From Anaerococcus porci (GTDB taxonomy: Bacteria; Bacillota; Clostridia; Tissierellales; Peptoniphilaceae): a stretch of DNA of 64,000 nucleotides. Positions 1-7,441 of the stretch are shown one piece after another; position 1 is the first letter of the stretch; each line of letters starts with the position of its first letter. Where the stretch lies: positions 243,806 through 307,805 of the forward strand of contig NZ_VULQ01000001.1 in the NCBI RefSeq assembly GCF_009696575.1. Reading direction: 5' to 3'. The position numbers were made by a program, and so were the translations under genes. The notes beneath the pieces were generated by a model. That model had not been told where the DNA came from, ran no database searches, and worked only from the letters and a program-made list of their open reading frames with translations.

Positions 1-53
1 ATGTAAGCATTAAAAATTTTATTATTTTTTAATTGATTTCCTAATATTTCCAT
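1..53 (-). CDS. holB: DNA polymerase III delta' subunit, N-terminal fragment (runs off window)
   Basis: Partial gene: an ATG at 53 opens a frame reading MEILGNQLKNNKIFNAY before the window ends. This matches the usual start of the clamp-loader delta' subunit (an 'IxGNxxxxxxLxNAYLFxG' type beginning just before its Walker A loop). It lies 3 bp after the darA stop codon, and tmk-darA-(yaaR)-holB is the standard Firmicute order, which supports the call. HolB helps load the sliding clamp at the replication fork. Only 17 codons are visible, so the identity rests on that short match plus context. Confidence 0.65.
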   Translation of the reverse strand, partial: MEILGNQLKNNKIFNAY

Positions 54-56
54 AAA

Positions 57-386
57 TTAGATTCTAATATATTGGTCTACATCTAAAATGAATATTGTTG
101 CTCCACCTACATTCACATCTACTGGTGCACTTGCAGCAAGAAGTGGAGAATCAGCTGTAGGATTTATAACTGAAGATTGGGTTGTTCTTTTTCTACAATT
201 ATCTTCTATAATTTTCTTAACTTCTTCAAGTTTTTCTTCCTCTATACCTATAAGTAAGGTTGTGTTTCCTTCTCTTAAAAAACCTCCAGTAGTTGCAAGT
301 TTAGTTACTCTATATCTTTTATCTGTTAATGAGTCCATCAAAAAGTTTGCATCTGCATCTTGAACTATAGCTATTAAAAGTTTCAT
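57..386 (-). CDS. darA: cyclic-di-AMP receptor protein DarA (PstA, PII-like, DUF970)
   Basis: A 109-residue PII-like protein of the DarA/PstA family, a cytosolic trimer that binds c-di-AMP in Firmicutes; its downstream partner is not well defined. The N-terminus MKLLIAIVQDADANFLMDSL and the loop with TTGGFLREGNTTLLIG are the family's ligand-pocket segments, and the length is typical. Its ATG overlaps the tmk stop (ATGA), so translation is probably coupled to tmk. The next gene downstream is holB. The open frame on the opposite strand is a shadow. Confidence 0.93.
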   Translation of the reverse strand: MKLLIAIVQDADANFLMDSLTDKRYRVTKLATTGGFLREGNTTLLIGIEEEKLEEVKKIIEDNCRKRTTQSSVINPTADSPLLAASAPVDVNVGGATIFILDVDQYIRI

Positions 387-1012
387 TTTATCTCCTTTAA
401 ATAATCATTAATAATTTTCAAACATGAATTAATAACAGTATTAACATCTTTATTAGCATCAACTGATATAATTTCATCTTCATACATCTTAGAAAGTTTA
501 ATATATCCATCATATATTTTTTTATGAAAAGTGTAATCTTCATTCTCTAACCTATCAGAAACAAAGTTTTTCCTCTTTCTATCAAGAGCAGTCTTATAAT
601 CTATATTTAGAAAAATTGTCAAATCTGCACTGACATCTCCTATAGCAAAATCATTAATTTTCTTTATTTCATCTATACCTAAGTTTCTTCCTATACCTTG
701 ATAAAGCATTGAACTTAAGACATATCTATCACATAAGATTAAACTTCCCTTTTTTAAGAGTGGTCTTAGTTTCTCATCAACTAGTTGTGCTCTACTAGAT
801 GCATACAACAAAGCTTCACACTTATCAGACATATTAATATTTTCATTATCCAATATTATTTCTCTAATTTTTTCTGAAATTTGCGTTCCACCTGGTTCTC
901 TGAACTTATATACTTCATACCCATTTTTAGATAATTTTTCATATATTTTTTCTAAGACAGTAGTTTTTCCAGAACCATCTGGACCTTCAAATACAATTAA
1001 TTTACCATTCAT
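383..1012 (-). CDS. tmk: thymidylate kinase
   Basis: Phosphorylates dTMP to dTDP in the cytosol, an essential step of dTTP synthesis. The P-loop FEGPDGSGKTT is at the N-terminus, followed by the dTMP-binding REPGGT, the CDRYVLSS (DRY) motif and the lid region. Length of about 209 residues is normal. The open frame extends to an ATG at 1027, but the ATG at 1012 gives the family's usual beginning (MNGKLIVFEGPDG); neither has a well-spaced Shine-Dalgarno, so the start is uncertain. It overlaps darA by 4 bp and heads a tmk-darA-holB transcription unit. Confidence 0.95.
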   Translation of the reverse strand: MNGKLIVFEGPDGSGKTTVLEKIYEKLSKNGYEVYKFREPGGTQISEKIREIILDNENINMSDKCEALLYASSRAQLVDEKLRPLLKKGSLILCDRYVLSSMLYQGIGRNLGIDEIKKINDFAIGDVSADLTIFLNIDYKTALDRKRKNFVSDRLENEDYTFHKKIYDGYIKLSKMYEDEIISVDANKDVNTVINSCLKIINDYLKEIK

Positions 1013-1095
1013 ATCCTTATTATACATTAATTTAGGAAAGATTAAAACAAGATGTTATATATAAAATATCTATAAACTTTAATCATAAATTTGTA

Positions 1096-1120
1096 TAAAA
1101 AAAAGACCTTACTCGGCCTT
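1096..1120 (-). terminator. rho-independent terminator after L25 gene
   Basis: On the minus strand AAGGCC-GAGTAA-GGTCTT forms a 6-bp stem (one G-T pair) followed directly by a run of eight T. It begins about 5 bp after the stop codon of the ribosomal L25/Ctc gene. Confidence 0.8.
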
Positions 1121-1124
1121 AATT

Positions 1125-1772
1125 TTATTCTTCGTTCTCTTTCTCTTCAGTTTCATTAACTGTAGGAACATCAGCTGCATCACTATTAGCTTCTTCTTCA
1201 TCTTCAATAACTTCTTCTTGAGGTTCTTGAAGTGAGCATATAACTTCATCATCTTCTAATAATATTGTAATGTTATTATCTTTAGCTATATCAAGATCAG
1301 CTACTGTGAATGAATCACCTATTTGCATTTCAGCTACTTCTAATTCGGCATATTGTGGTATATACATAGGTAAACATTCAACTTCTACAGTGTCAATATT
1401 TTGAACAAGAACTGAAGGCTCTACTCTTATATCATCTCTTCCATTTAGGTAAACAGGTACATTTACTCTGATAGATTCCTTAGCATTGATTGCTTGAAAG
1501 TCTACGTGGAAAAATTGTGATTTAAAAGGATGCATTTGATAATCCTTAATTAAAACCGCTACTTTTTCTCCATCAATGTTTAAATCAATAATTGTAGATG
1601 TTCCTGCTTGGCTAAGTACTTTTTCAAAATCTCTTGATGTAAATTGTACATTTACATTGTCTTTATCTTTAGCATATACAACACCTGGTACAATAGCTTG
1701 TTGTCTAAGTTTATTAACTTTATTTTTTCCAACAGCATCTCTTTTTTTCGCTTCTAATACTATATCTGCCAT
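1125..1772 (-). CDS. rplY: 50S ribosomal protein L25/general stress protein Ctc
   Basis: Long (TL5/Ctc) form of L25, 215 residues, which binds 5S rRNA. Residues about 1-92 are the L25 RNA-binding domain (LEAKKRDAVGKNKVNKLRQQ, IVPGVVYAK), about 95-180 the C-terminal beta domain (VPVYLNGRDD, VEVECLPMYIP), then a highly acidic tail (EEVIEDEEEANSD). The tail is common in clostridial forms. Preceded by AAGGAGG and a sigma-A promoter at 1812-1840. It is monocistronic, with its own terminator. In Bacillus ctc is stress-induced; here I see only a standard sigma-A promoter. Confidence 0.93.
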   Translation of the reverse strand: MADIVLEAKKRDAVGKNKVNKLRQQAIVPGVVYAKDKDNVNVQFTSRDFEKVLSQAGTSTIIDLNIDGEKVAVLIKDYQMHPFKSQFFHVDFQAINAKESIRVNVPVYLNGRDDIRVEPSVLVQNIDTVEVECLPMYIPQYAELEVAEMQIGDSFTVADLDIAKDNNITILLEDDEVICSLQEPQEEVIEDEEEANSDAADVPTVNETEEKENEE

Positions 1773-1811
1773 TGTGTCCTCCTTATTTTCATAATCACTT
1801 CATACTGACTT

Positions 1812-1840
1812 ATTATACCTTATTTTACTTATTTTGACAA
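1812..1840 (-). promoter_or_regulatory. sigma-A type promoter of the L25/Ctc gene
   Basis: Minus strand: -35 TTGTCA (1840-1835), 17-bp spacer, -10 TATAAT (1817-1812), about 40 bp upstream of the start codon with a good AAGGAGG in between. Confidence 0.7.
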
Positions 1841-1885
1841 TTTAAATATCAAATTTATATTTTTTATAATAACAACATAAATTTG

Positions 1886-1891
1886 GGGTAT
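1886..1891 (+). promoter_or_regulatory. GGGTAT element upstream of tpx (possible sigma-B-like -10)
   Basis: TTTGGGGTATATTATTATAG lies 36 bp upstream of tpx. GGGTAT matches a sigma-B -10, and the same hexamer precedes asp23, acyP and the aldehyde dehydrogenase gene. No convincing GTTTAA-type -35 is present 13-15 bp upstream, so an ordinary TATTAT -10 is an equally good reading. Confidence 0.3.
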
Positions 1892-1926
1892 ATTATTATA
1901 GATAAGATTTATTTTAGGAGGTATAT

Positions 1927-2439
1927 ATGACAGAAAGAAAGAAAAAATTTGGTGAAGAAATAGTTACCGTTATTGGTGATGAGCTTAATATTGGTGATAC
2001 AGCTCCAAATTTTAAAGCTATAAACAATGACTTATCAGAATATGACTTTTATAAAGAAGAAGAAGGAAAAATAAAAATTATATCAGTAGTTCCTTCACTT
2101 GATACATCAGTTTGTGAAATACAAACTACTAAATTTAACCAAGCTGCTGCTGATATAAGCCCAGATGTAGTTATAGTTACTATATCAAACGATCTACCTT
2201 TTGCTCAAGAAAGATTCTGCTCAGCTAAAGGTATTGACCAAGTAAAAACAGTATCCGACTATAACTATCTTGACTTTGCTGATAAATATGGAACTTTAAT
2301 TAAAGAGCTAAAATTACAAAATAGAGCAGTTTTTGTAATAGATAAAGATAATAAATTAGTTCATATTGAATATCTTGAACAAAATACATCTCTACCTGAT
2401 TATAAAGCTGCTATAGAAGCTGCTAAAAATTTAATTTAA
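1927..2439 (+). CDS. tpx: thiol peroxidase (atypical 2-Cys peroxiredoxin)
   Basis: Reduces hydrogen peroxide and alkyl hydroperoxides, being re-reduced by thioredoxin. The peroxidatic cysteine is C63 in VPSLDTSVCEIQTTKFN, including the family's Thr three residues before it. The resolving cysteine is C98 in ERFCSAKG, so this is the Tpx type. Length 170 residues is normal. SD AGGAGG sits 6 bp before the ATG. It is divergent from the L25 gene and ends in a strong terminator, so it is monocistronic. Confidence 0.96.
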   Translation: MTERKKKFGEEIVTVIGDELNIGDTAPNFKAINNDLSEYDFYKEEEGKIKIISVVPSLDTSVCEIQTTKFNQAAADISPDVVIVTISNDLPFAQERFCSAKGIDQVKTVSDYNYLDFADKYGTLIKELKLQNRAVFVIDKDNKLVHIEYLEQNTSLPDYKAAIEAAKNLI

Positions 2440-2449
2440 ATATCTATTC

Positions 2450-2476
2450 AAAAAACATCCCAACGGGATGTTTTTT
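2450..2476 (+). terminator. terminator after tpx
   Basis: AAAAACATCCC-AAC-GGGATGTTTTT makes an 11-bp perfect stem flanked by A and T runs, 10 bp after the tpx stop. The symmetry would let it act in both directions. The next 250 bp (2477-2723) hold only AT-rich sequence with no gene I can support. Confidence 0.9.
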
Positions 2477-2723
2477 AGATAGATATAAATTCTTAATACC
2501 TTTAAATACTCTAAAGTAATATTAAAAACTATTTGAATTTTATTTATAATGCTCTAATCTAATAGTTAATCTATATCTACATTTTCTTAAGCTAAAAAAT
2601 CATTAATACAATTTATTAGCTTTCAAAAAGTCAGATTATAGCAACTTTATCACATATTATTCATATGTTTTAAAATCACTATAATTGAATGATACACAAA
2701 AATATATTTTCTAATTATCTAAG

Positions 2724-3521
2724 TTAACTATTCTTATAAAGCAAACTCTCAATTAAAGATAGGGTTGTTATAGAGGCAACCCCTTTCTTAGAACTTACCA
2801 AATCAATATTTAGTGGAGATATACTTTCATAATCTATATCTCCATATAAAACACCATCAATATAACTTGTTCCAACATCTATAAGTATTTGCCCATCTTT
2901 AAAATATTTTTTATCATAGTAATTAGCTATACCAATAGCACTTATAAATATATCAGCATTTTTTACTTTTTCTATTTGATTCTCACTCTTGGAATTAAAC
3001 ATTGTCACCGTAGCTTTTTTTGAATTTAGATACATAAATAATGGCTTTCCAATAACATTATTAGAATTAGCTACAATTACATCTTTGCCCCTTAAATCTA
3101 TGTTCATATATTCAATAAACTTTATAACAGACCTTGCAGTTTGAGGCATATGCGAGAAATCCTTATCCATAATTTCTCCTAAAGATTCATAAGTAAACCC
3201 ATCTAAATCGTTAAAAGGCATATTATTTCTAAGATATTTCAAATCAGTATTTGAATCTAAAGGTTGAAGGATTATAAAGCCATCAATATTACTAAGCTTA
3301 TTACAATATTCAATTATATCTATATGATTTTGATCATTACTAAAGAGCTTATCAACTACATCAATTTCAAATTCCTCACATCTTTTTAAAATAGCCTTTT
3401 TATATGCTAAAACAGGCCCCTTATTAATCTGAGAAATTATTAAAAGTTTCTTTTTGTATTTATTTTTTTTTATTTTTTTAATTAGATTTTCTATTATTTT
3501 ATCTGAATTTATAATTTTCAT
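2724..3521 (-). CDS. divergent FolD homologue (methylene-THF dehydrogenase/cyclohydrolase fold), catalytic residues altered
   Basis: 265 residues aligning along the whole FolD family, which interconverts methylene-, methenyl- and formyl-THF. Recognisable are a Rossmann region (VIVANSNNVIGKPL, ATVTMFNSKSENQ, ADIFISAIG, LIDVGTSY..GDIDYESI) and the DLDGF motif. Key motifs are degraded: Y40 is kept, but the catalytic Lys four residues on (YxxxK) is I44; the VQLPLP segment reads ILQPLD; PCTPxG reads MPQTAR; and the PGGVGPMT segment reads SKKGVASIT. I infer an enzyme with lost or changed activity. The frame is intact. It stands alone, downstream of the NlpC/P60 gene's terminator, with no folate genes beside it. 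Confidence 0.75.
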   Translation of the reverse strand: MKIINSDKIIENLIKKIKKNKYKKKLLIISQINKGPVLAYKKAILKRCEEFEIDVVDKLFSNDQNHIDIIEYCNKLSNIDGFIILQPLDSNTDLKYLRNNMPFNDLDGFTYESLGEIMDKDFSHMPQTARSVIKFIEYMNIDLRGKDVIVANSNNVIGKPLFMYLNSKKATVTMFNSKSENQIEKVKNADIFISAIGIANYYDKKYFKDGQILIDVGTSYIDGVLYGDIDYESISPLNIDLVSSKKGVASITTLSLIESLLYKNS

Positions 3522-3532
3522 ATTATTTATAA

Positions 3533-3554
3533 AAAACGTCCCTAAGGACGTTTT
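3533..3554 (-). terminator. terminator after the NlpC/P60 gene
   Basis: AAAACGTCC-TTAG-GGACGTTTTTT on the minus strand, a 9-bp perfect stem starting 15 bp after the stop of the wall-hydrolase gene. It separates that gene from the FolD-like gene. Confidence 0.9.
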
Positions 3555-3568
3555 GTACTTTACTTATA

Positions 3569-5365
3569 TTAAAATATTCTTTTAGCTCCAACATATGAAT
3601 TTTGATACCATGAACTATAGATATTATCTATAACTACTCCTCTTGATGGTGTAGATGCATGTACAAAATCTCCATTAGAATTAATAATCATTCCTACATG
3701 ATCTATAACTCCATCAGATGAGAAGAATACTAGGTCACCTGCTTGAAGATTAGTTACTGAATATCCATTATAAAACTGAGTTTTAGAACTTCTATTTAAA
3801 TTCACTCCTACTTGTCTATAAGCATAATAAACTAATCCTGAACAATCAAATCCACTTGGTGTTGAGCCACCCCACACATAAGGATATCCTACAAATGATG
3901 CGGCAATGTTTGCAGCTTGTTGCCCACTTCCAGAAACTTGGTTATTTTGGTATGAAGCTTTTTCTGCTACTATATTATTTGTTTTTTCTTCAACTATTGG
4001 AGCAGGTTTTGCTACTTCTGTATCTGAAAGATAGCTTGCATTTATATAAGCTGTTTGTCCATTATATGAAATTTGTAACCAGCCATTAGCAAGTTGTCCT
4101 TCTACCTTATCTCCTTTACTTATATTACCTATAGTATTAGAATAAGTGTTCGCTTGACTTCTTACTCTTAATGATGGTGTATTTACCCAACCTGTATAAT
4201 AAACAGCCTTAGCTTCTTCTTTTTCTTCATTTACTTCTTTTTCTTCTACAACTGGAGCTGGTTTTGCTACTTCTGTATCTGACAGATAATCAGCACTTAC
4301 AAAACCTGTTTGTCCATTGTAAGAAATCTTTAGCCAACCATCTTTAAGCTCTCCACTTAACTTATCACCTTTAGTTACGGCTCCTAACAAGTTTGAACTA
4401 GTACCTGCACCACTTCTTACATTAAGTGCTTCAATATTTACCCATCCTGTGTAAGCAATTGGCTTTTGAGCTTCTTCTTCAGCCTTTTTCTCAGCTTCTT
4501 TTCTTTGAGCCTCTTCTTCAGCCTTTTTCTCAGCTTCTTTTCTTTGAGCCTCTTCTTCAGCCTTTTTCTCAGCTTCTTTTCTTTGAGCCTCTTCTTCAGC
4601 TTTTTTCTCAGCTTCTTTTCTTTGAGCCTCTTCTTCAGCCTTTTTCTCAGCTTCTACTTTTTGAGCCTCTTCTTCAGCCTTTTTCTCGGCTTCTACTTTT
4701 TGAGCCTCTTCTTCGGCTTTTTTCTCAGCTTCTACCTTTTGAGCTTCTTCAGGCTCTTTTTCTTCAACTATTTGGTCAGATAAAAAGTTTAAGTTTATGT
4801 ATCCCTTTTCAGTTTTTAGCCAACCATCTTCTATAATACCTGAAACTTTATCATTTTTATTTAAAACACCTACTATGTTATTTTCTTGGTCTGTTTTTGA
4901 TGATCTAATATTAAGAGAATCAACACTTACATATTTTTCTACTACAGATTCATCTACTTTATCATTCTTTTTTTCAACTACATTTGAAATTGTATCTTCT
5001 TCAATTTTTTTTACATCGTTTTCTTTGATTTTTTTGTCAACAGCTTTTACGATTGCTTGTTCACTTGAAGATTCAAGAATTGAAGGATCAGCTAAGTTTC
5101 TAGATGTTTCAATCTTTTCATTTTTTCTATTGCTTTTATTATCCTTTTCAGCAAACTTAGTATTCTTAACTTCATTAGCATAGTCTTTTTTTACAGTTTC
5201 TACTTTTGAAGCAAGATTACTGTCCACATAAGATACGTTGCTATCAAGTACCTTTTTTGATTGATCTTCTTTATCTAGATTATTCATTGTAGAAGCATAA
5301 GCAGTTGCCCCGATAGTTACTGCTGCTAATACTCCAATTGTCGATCCTATATTTTTCTTACTCAT
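3569..5365 (-). CDS. secreted SH3b-NlpC/P60 peptidoglycan hydrolase with 13-residue repeat region
   Basis: 598 residues: signal peptide (residues 1-25, hydrophobic stretch ending TAYAS), charged region (30-140), bacterial SH3 domain 1 (143-197), seven exact-length 13-residue repeats of the type KVEAEKKAEEEAQ (210-300, predicted helical), SH3 domains 2 (305-363) and 3 (389-447), then a C-terminal NlpC/P60 domain (482-598). The catalytic set is C508 in FDCSG, H556 in DHVGM and H569 in FVHAS. Such enzymes cleave D-Glu-diaminoacid bonds in stem peptides at the cell surface; the SH3 domains bind the wall. Monocistronic with its own promoter and terminator; a 13-bp tandem repeat lies in its leader. 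Confidence 0.92.
   Translation of the reverse strand: MSKKNIGSTIGVLAAVTIGATAYASTMNNLDKEDQSKKVLDSNVSYVDSNLASKVETVKKDYANEVKNTKFAEKDNKSNRKNEKIETSRNLADPSILESSSEQAIVKAVDKKIKENDVKKIEEDTISNVVEKKNDKVDESVVEKYVSVDSLNIRSSKTDQENNIVGVLNKNDKVSGIIEDGWLKTEKGYINLNFLSDQIVEEKEPEEAQKVEAEKKAEEEAQKVEAEKKAEEEAQKVEAEKKAEEEAQRKEAEKKAEEEAQRKEAEKKAEEEAQRKEAEKKAEEEAQRKEAEKKAEEEAQKPIAYTGWVNIEALNVRSGAGTSSNLLGAVTKGDKLSGELKDGWLKISYNGQTGFVSADYLSDTEVAKPAPVVEEKEVNEEKEEAKAVYYTGWVNTPSLRVRSQANTYSNTIGNISKGDKVEGQLANGWLQISYNGQTAYINASYLSDTEVAKPAPIVEEKTNNIVAEKASYQNNQVSGSGQQAANIAASFVGYPYVWGGSTPSGFDCSGLVYYAYRQVGVNLNRSSKTQFYNGYSVTNLQAGDLVFFSSDGVIDHVGMIINSNGDFVHASTPSRGVVIDNIYSSWYQNSYVGAKRIF
4466..4738 (-). repeat. seven tandem 39-bp coding repeats
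   Basis: Seven 39-bp units encode KxEAEKKAEEEAQ; the three nearest the N-terminus carry KV and the other four RK before EAEKK. Units are nearly identical in DNA, so copy number is likely to vary between strains. Two long open frames on the plus strand across this block are mirror products of the repeat. Confidence 0.95.
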
Positions 5366-5386
5366 TGTATCCTCCGTCTATTATTA

Positions 5387-5412
5387 TCTGTTATGAAATT
5401 CTGTTATGAAAT
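5387..5412 (+). repeat. tandem 13-bp direct repeat in the leader of the wall-hydrolase gene
   Basis: TCTGTTATGAAAT occurs twice without spacing, between the -10 element (5421-5426) and the start codon of the NlpC/P60 gene. It could be a regulator site. The half-site resembles a WalR TGTWAH box, but the 13-bp period differs from WalR's 11. Confidence 0.6.
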
Positions 5413-5420
5413 CTAGAATA

Positions 5421-5449
5421 ATAATATATCTTTTTGATAAAATAGTCAA
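5421..5449 (-). promoter_or_regulatory. sigma-A promoter of the NlpC/P60 gene
   Basis: Minus strand -35 TTGACT (5449-5444), 17-bp spacer, -10 TATTAT (5426-5421). The start codon is 56 bp further, with SD GGAGGAT. Confidence 0.75.
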
Positions 5450-5633
5450 CAATTAGTTACAAAAAAATTACACTTTTAGCAGCTTTTTTTATGTATATTT
5501 ATAATTTAGAATGATAATTCCCAATAAATTTAAATTATTAAAAAATAAAAAAATAAATTTCGTAATTTTTTATTCACTTTTACGAAACATTTGTAACTAT
5601 TAAAAATTATTTTAATAAAATTATATATAAAAA

Positions 5634-5964
5634 AAGAGTAAATCTATAAGCCGTGTTCTGTTAAAATAATCATCTATCTAGGCTAATTGTCACCAATTAG
5701 CTCAAGCGAACTACCATACTGGACCGTTACGAGCAGCAATCCTACTGTCCCTTTTGTTCTTGCACCGGATGGGGTTTACACAGCGTAATTATCACTAATC
5801 ACCTGGTGAGCTCTTACCTCACCATTCCACCCTTACCAAATAAATTGGCGGTATACTTTCTGTTGCACTTGCCTGAAGGTCACCCTTACTAGACGTTATC
5901 TAGCATCCTTGCTCTGTGGTGCACGGACTTTCCTCGTCTAAGACGCGATTATTCGATTTACTCT
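5634..5964 (-). ncRNA. rnpB: RNase P RNA (type A-like)
   Basis: Catalytic RNA that matures tRNA 5' ends. The minus strand carries the diagnostic GAGGAAAGTCCGTGC (CR I), the GTGCAACAGAAAGTATACCGCC segment, GGTAAGGGTGGAATGGTGAGG, GTAAACCCCATCCGG, and ACAGAACACGGCTTATAG near the 3' end (CR V region). The two ends pair (AGAGTAAATCG with GATTTACTCT), and the 3' end runs into T7. The middle follows the type A (E. coli-like) layout with a CTTGAGC...GCCTAGATAGATGA P15-P17 region, not the Bacillus type B. About 331 nt. A promoter sits just upstream, giving a start at 5964. Confidence 0.93.
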
Positions 5965-5971
5965 ATTTAGT

Positions 5972-6000
5972 ATTTTACCATATTTTTATAAATTTCAAAA
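5972..6000 (-). promoter_or_regulatory. promoter of rnpB
   Basis: Minus strand TTTTGA (6000-5995), 17-bp spacer, TAAAAT (5977-5972); 7 bp later the mature-like 5' end AGAG begins. Confidence 0.6.
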
Positions 6001-6768
6001 TTAAATAAACTCTCTAAATTTTTCATTAAAAGAAAAATATACTATATTGGTATCAAAATTATCTAATAAAAGTTTTCTAAGCATCCATATCACATGATTC
6101 TCACTTGCAAAATGCCCTGGATCAAGTATAACTATATCCTTATAGTTATCTAAAGCTTCATGATATTTTACATCACTTGTTATTATAAGATCACATTCTT
6201 TTTTAATGGCATCTTCTATAAAATCACTTCCTGCTCCTCCACATAAGGCAACTTTTGATATTTCTTTATCTGGATCTCCATAAAGAATTATTCCCTTACA
6301 TTCTAGTTTTTCTTTAACAATCTGTGCAAAATCTCTAGCTTTAATTTTTTCTACATTTCCAAATCTAGCAATAGGGTATTCATTGTAATCATCCAATTTT
6401 TTGACATCTTTAAGGCTTAATATTTTTGCAAGATTATCATTTACTCCACCTTCAGCCTTATCAAGATTAGTATGCATAGCATAGACACTTATATCTTCTT
6501 TTATAAGTAGTTCTATATTTTTATTATATTTTGTAGATAAATCTATTGATTTAAGTGGGATAAAAAACATCGGGTGATGGTTTATAATAAGATTACATTT
6601 GTTTATTTTAGCATTTATTATAGTTTCATAACTTAAGTCCATGGATACTAGTATTCCTGTAAGTTCTTTTTCTAGATTTCCAATTTGAAGACCAGAATTA
6701 TCCCAATCTTCTTGTAAATCTTCTGGAAATTTTTCATTTAGAAATTCTATTACTTCTCTTATTTTCAT
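6001..6768 (-). CDS. Nif3-like dinuclear metal centre hexameric protein (YqfO family, short form)
   Basis: 255 residues of the Nif3/YbgI family, whose cellular role is unclear although it is often beside trmK. Metal-binding motifs visible: NHHPMFF (residue 63 on), HTNLDKAEGGVND, and the C-terminal HFASENHV. The N-terminus LNEKFPEDLQEDWDNSGLQIG is the family signature. It lacks the extra PII-like insert found in the ~370-residue Bacillus form. It overlaps the end of trmK by 35 bp, so it is the last gene of the dnaG-rpoD-trmK operon. Confidence 0.92.
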   Translation of the reverse strand: MKIREVIEFLNEKFPEDLQEDWDNSGLQIGNLEKELTGILVSMDLSYETIINAKINKCNLIINHHPMFFIPLKSIDLSTKYNKNIELLIKEDISVYAMHTNLDKAEGGVNDNLAKILSLKDVKKLDDYNEYPIARFGNVEKIKARDFAQIVKEKLECKGIILYGDPDKEISKVALCGGAGSDFIEDAIKKECDLIITSDVKYHEALDNYKDIVILDPGHFASENHVIWMLRKLLLDNFDTNIVYFSFNEKFREFI

Positions 6769-7441
6769 ATTCTTTTACCTCTTTTATTGCTCTAAGTCTT
6801 TGTTCAACTAAATCAAGCCCTTCCTTATTAATAGAATTGTTCTCAATCTGCTTTTTAAAAGCTAAGTTCTTTTTCTCAATTTTAAAAAGTCTTGGCATTA
6901 GTAAAGGATTTTCTTCCTCATATATAAACTTACCAAAATAAATTTCCGAAAGCTTTAAAACTCTGTCAGCTCCATTTTTAAATCTAATTATATCATAATG
7001 TTTTCTACCATCTTTAATTAGAAAGTCTTTATCTATATAGAAATTATTATTATTAAGAAATTCCCTAAGCTTTTCGTTACCAATATTTCCCTCACAAATT
7101 ACATAATCAAGCTTTCTTACCTTATCTATATTAGCCTTTAAAATCTCAATTATACTTACAGCTCCCATACCAGCTATTATCGCTATTTGATTTTCTTTTA
7201 TATCTATTCCTTCAAAACCATCACACACTTTTGTTTTTATTATCTTTCTTAAATCATCATTTAGTTCATCTTCAAGTTTTTTTAGACTCGCTTTTGATAT
7301 ATCTGTTGCGAGTATATCACATGATTTACCAGTTTTTGCTAAATATAAAGGGACCAATCCATGATCAGTCCCTATATCTATAACTTTCTTTCCACAGTCT
7401 ACAATATTTACTATCTCTTTTAATCTTTTTGTAATCTTCAT
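6734..7441 (-). CDS. trmK: tRNA (adenine(22)-N(1))-methyltransferase
   Basis: SAM-dependent enzyme making m1A22 in bacterial tRNAs. Rossmann motif I is VIDIGTDHGLVPLYL, followed by DILATDIS, and the family motif AGMGAVSIIEIL, with a C-terminal coiled-coil region. 235 residues is typical. Its ATG touches the rpoD stop (TAAATG, no spacing), while its own end overlaps the nif3-like gene, so all three are translationally linked. In many Firmicutes this gene follows rpoD, as here. Confidence 0.93.
   Translation of the reverse strand: MKITKRLKEIVNIVDCGKKVIDIGTDHGLVPLYLAKTGKSCDILATDISKASLKKLEDELNDDLRKIIKTKVCDGFEGIDIKENQIAIIAGMGAVSIIEILKANIDKVRKLDYVICEGNIGNEKLREFLNNNNFYIDKDFLIKDGRKHYDIIRFKNGADRVLKLSEIYFGKFIYEEENPLLMPRLFKIEKKNLAFKKQIENNSINKEGLDLVEQRLRAIKEVKEYENKRSNRISK

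Noticed and set aside
4466..4738. CRISPR array (regular 39-bp periodicity)
   Set aside because: Units are directly joined without spacers and encode protein; no cas genes in the window.
4426..4836. Long plus-strand open frames (136 and 105 residues) rich in Leu, Phe and Ser
   Set aside because: They are the reverse-strand reading of the 39-bp repeats in the wall-hydrolase gene, with no ribosome-binding site.
5387..5412. WalR box
   Set aside because: The half-site spacing (13-bp period) does not fit the WalR rule of 11 bp, so I list it only as a repeat.
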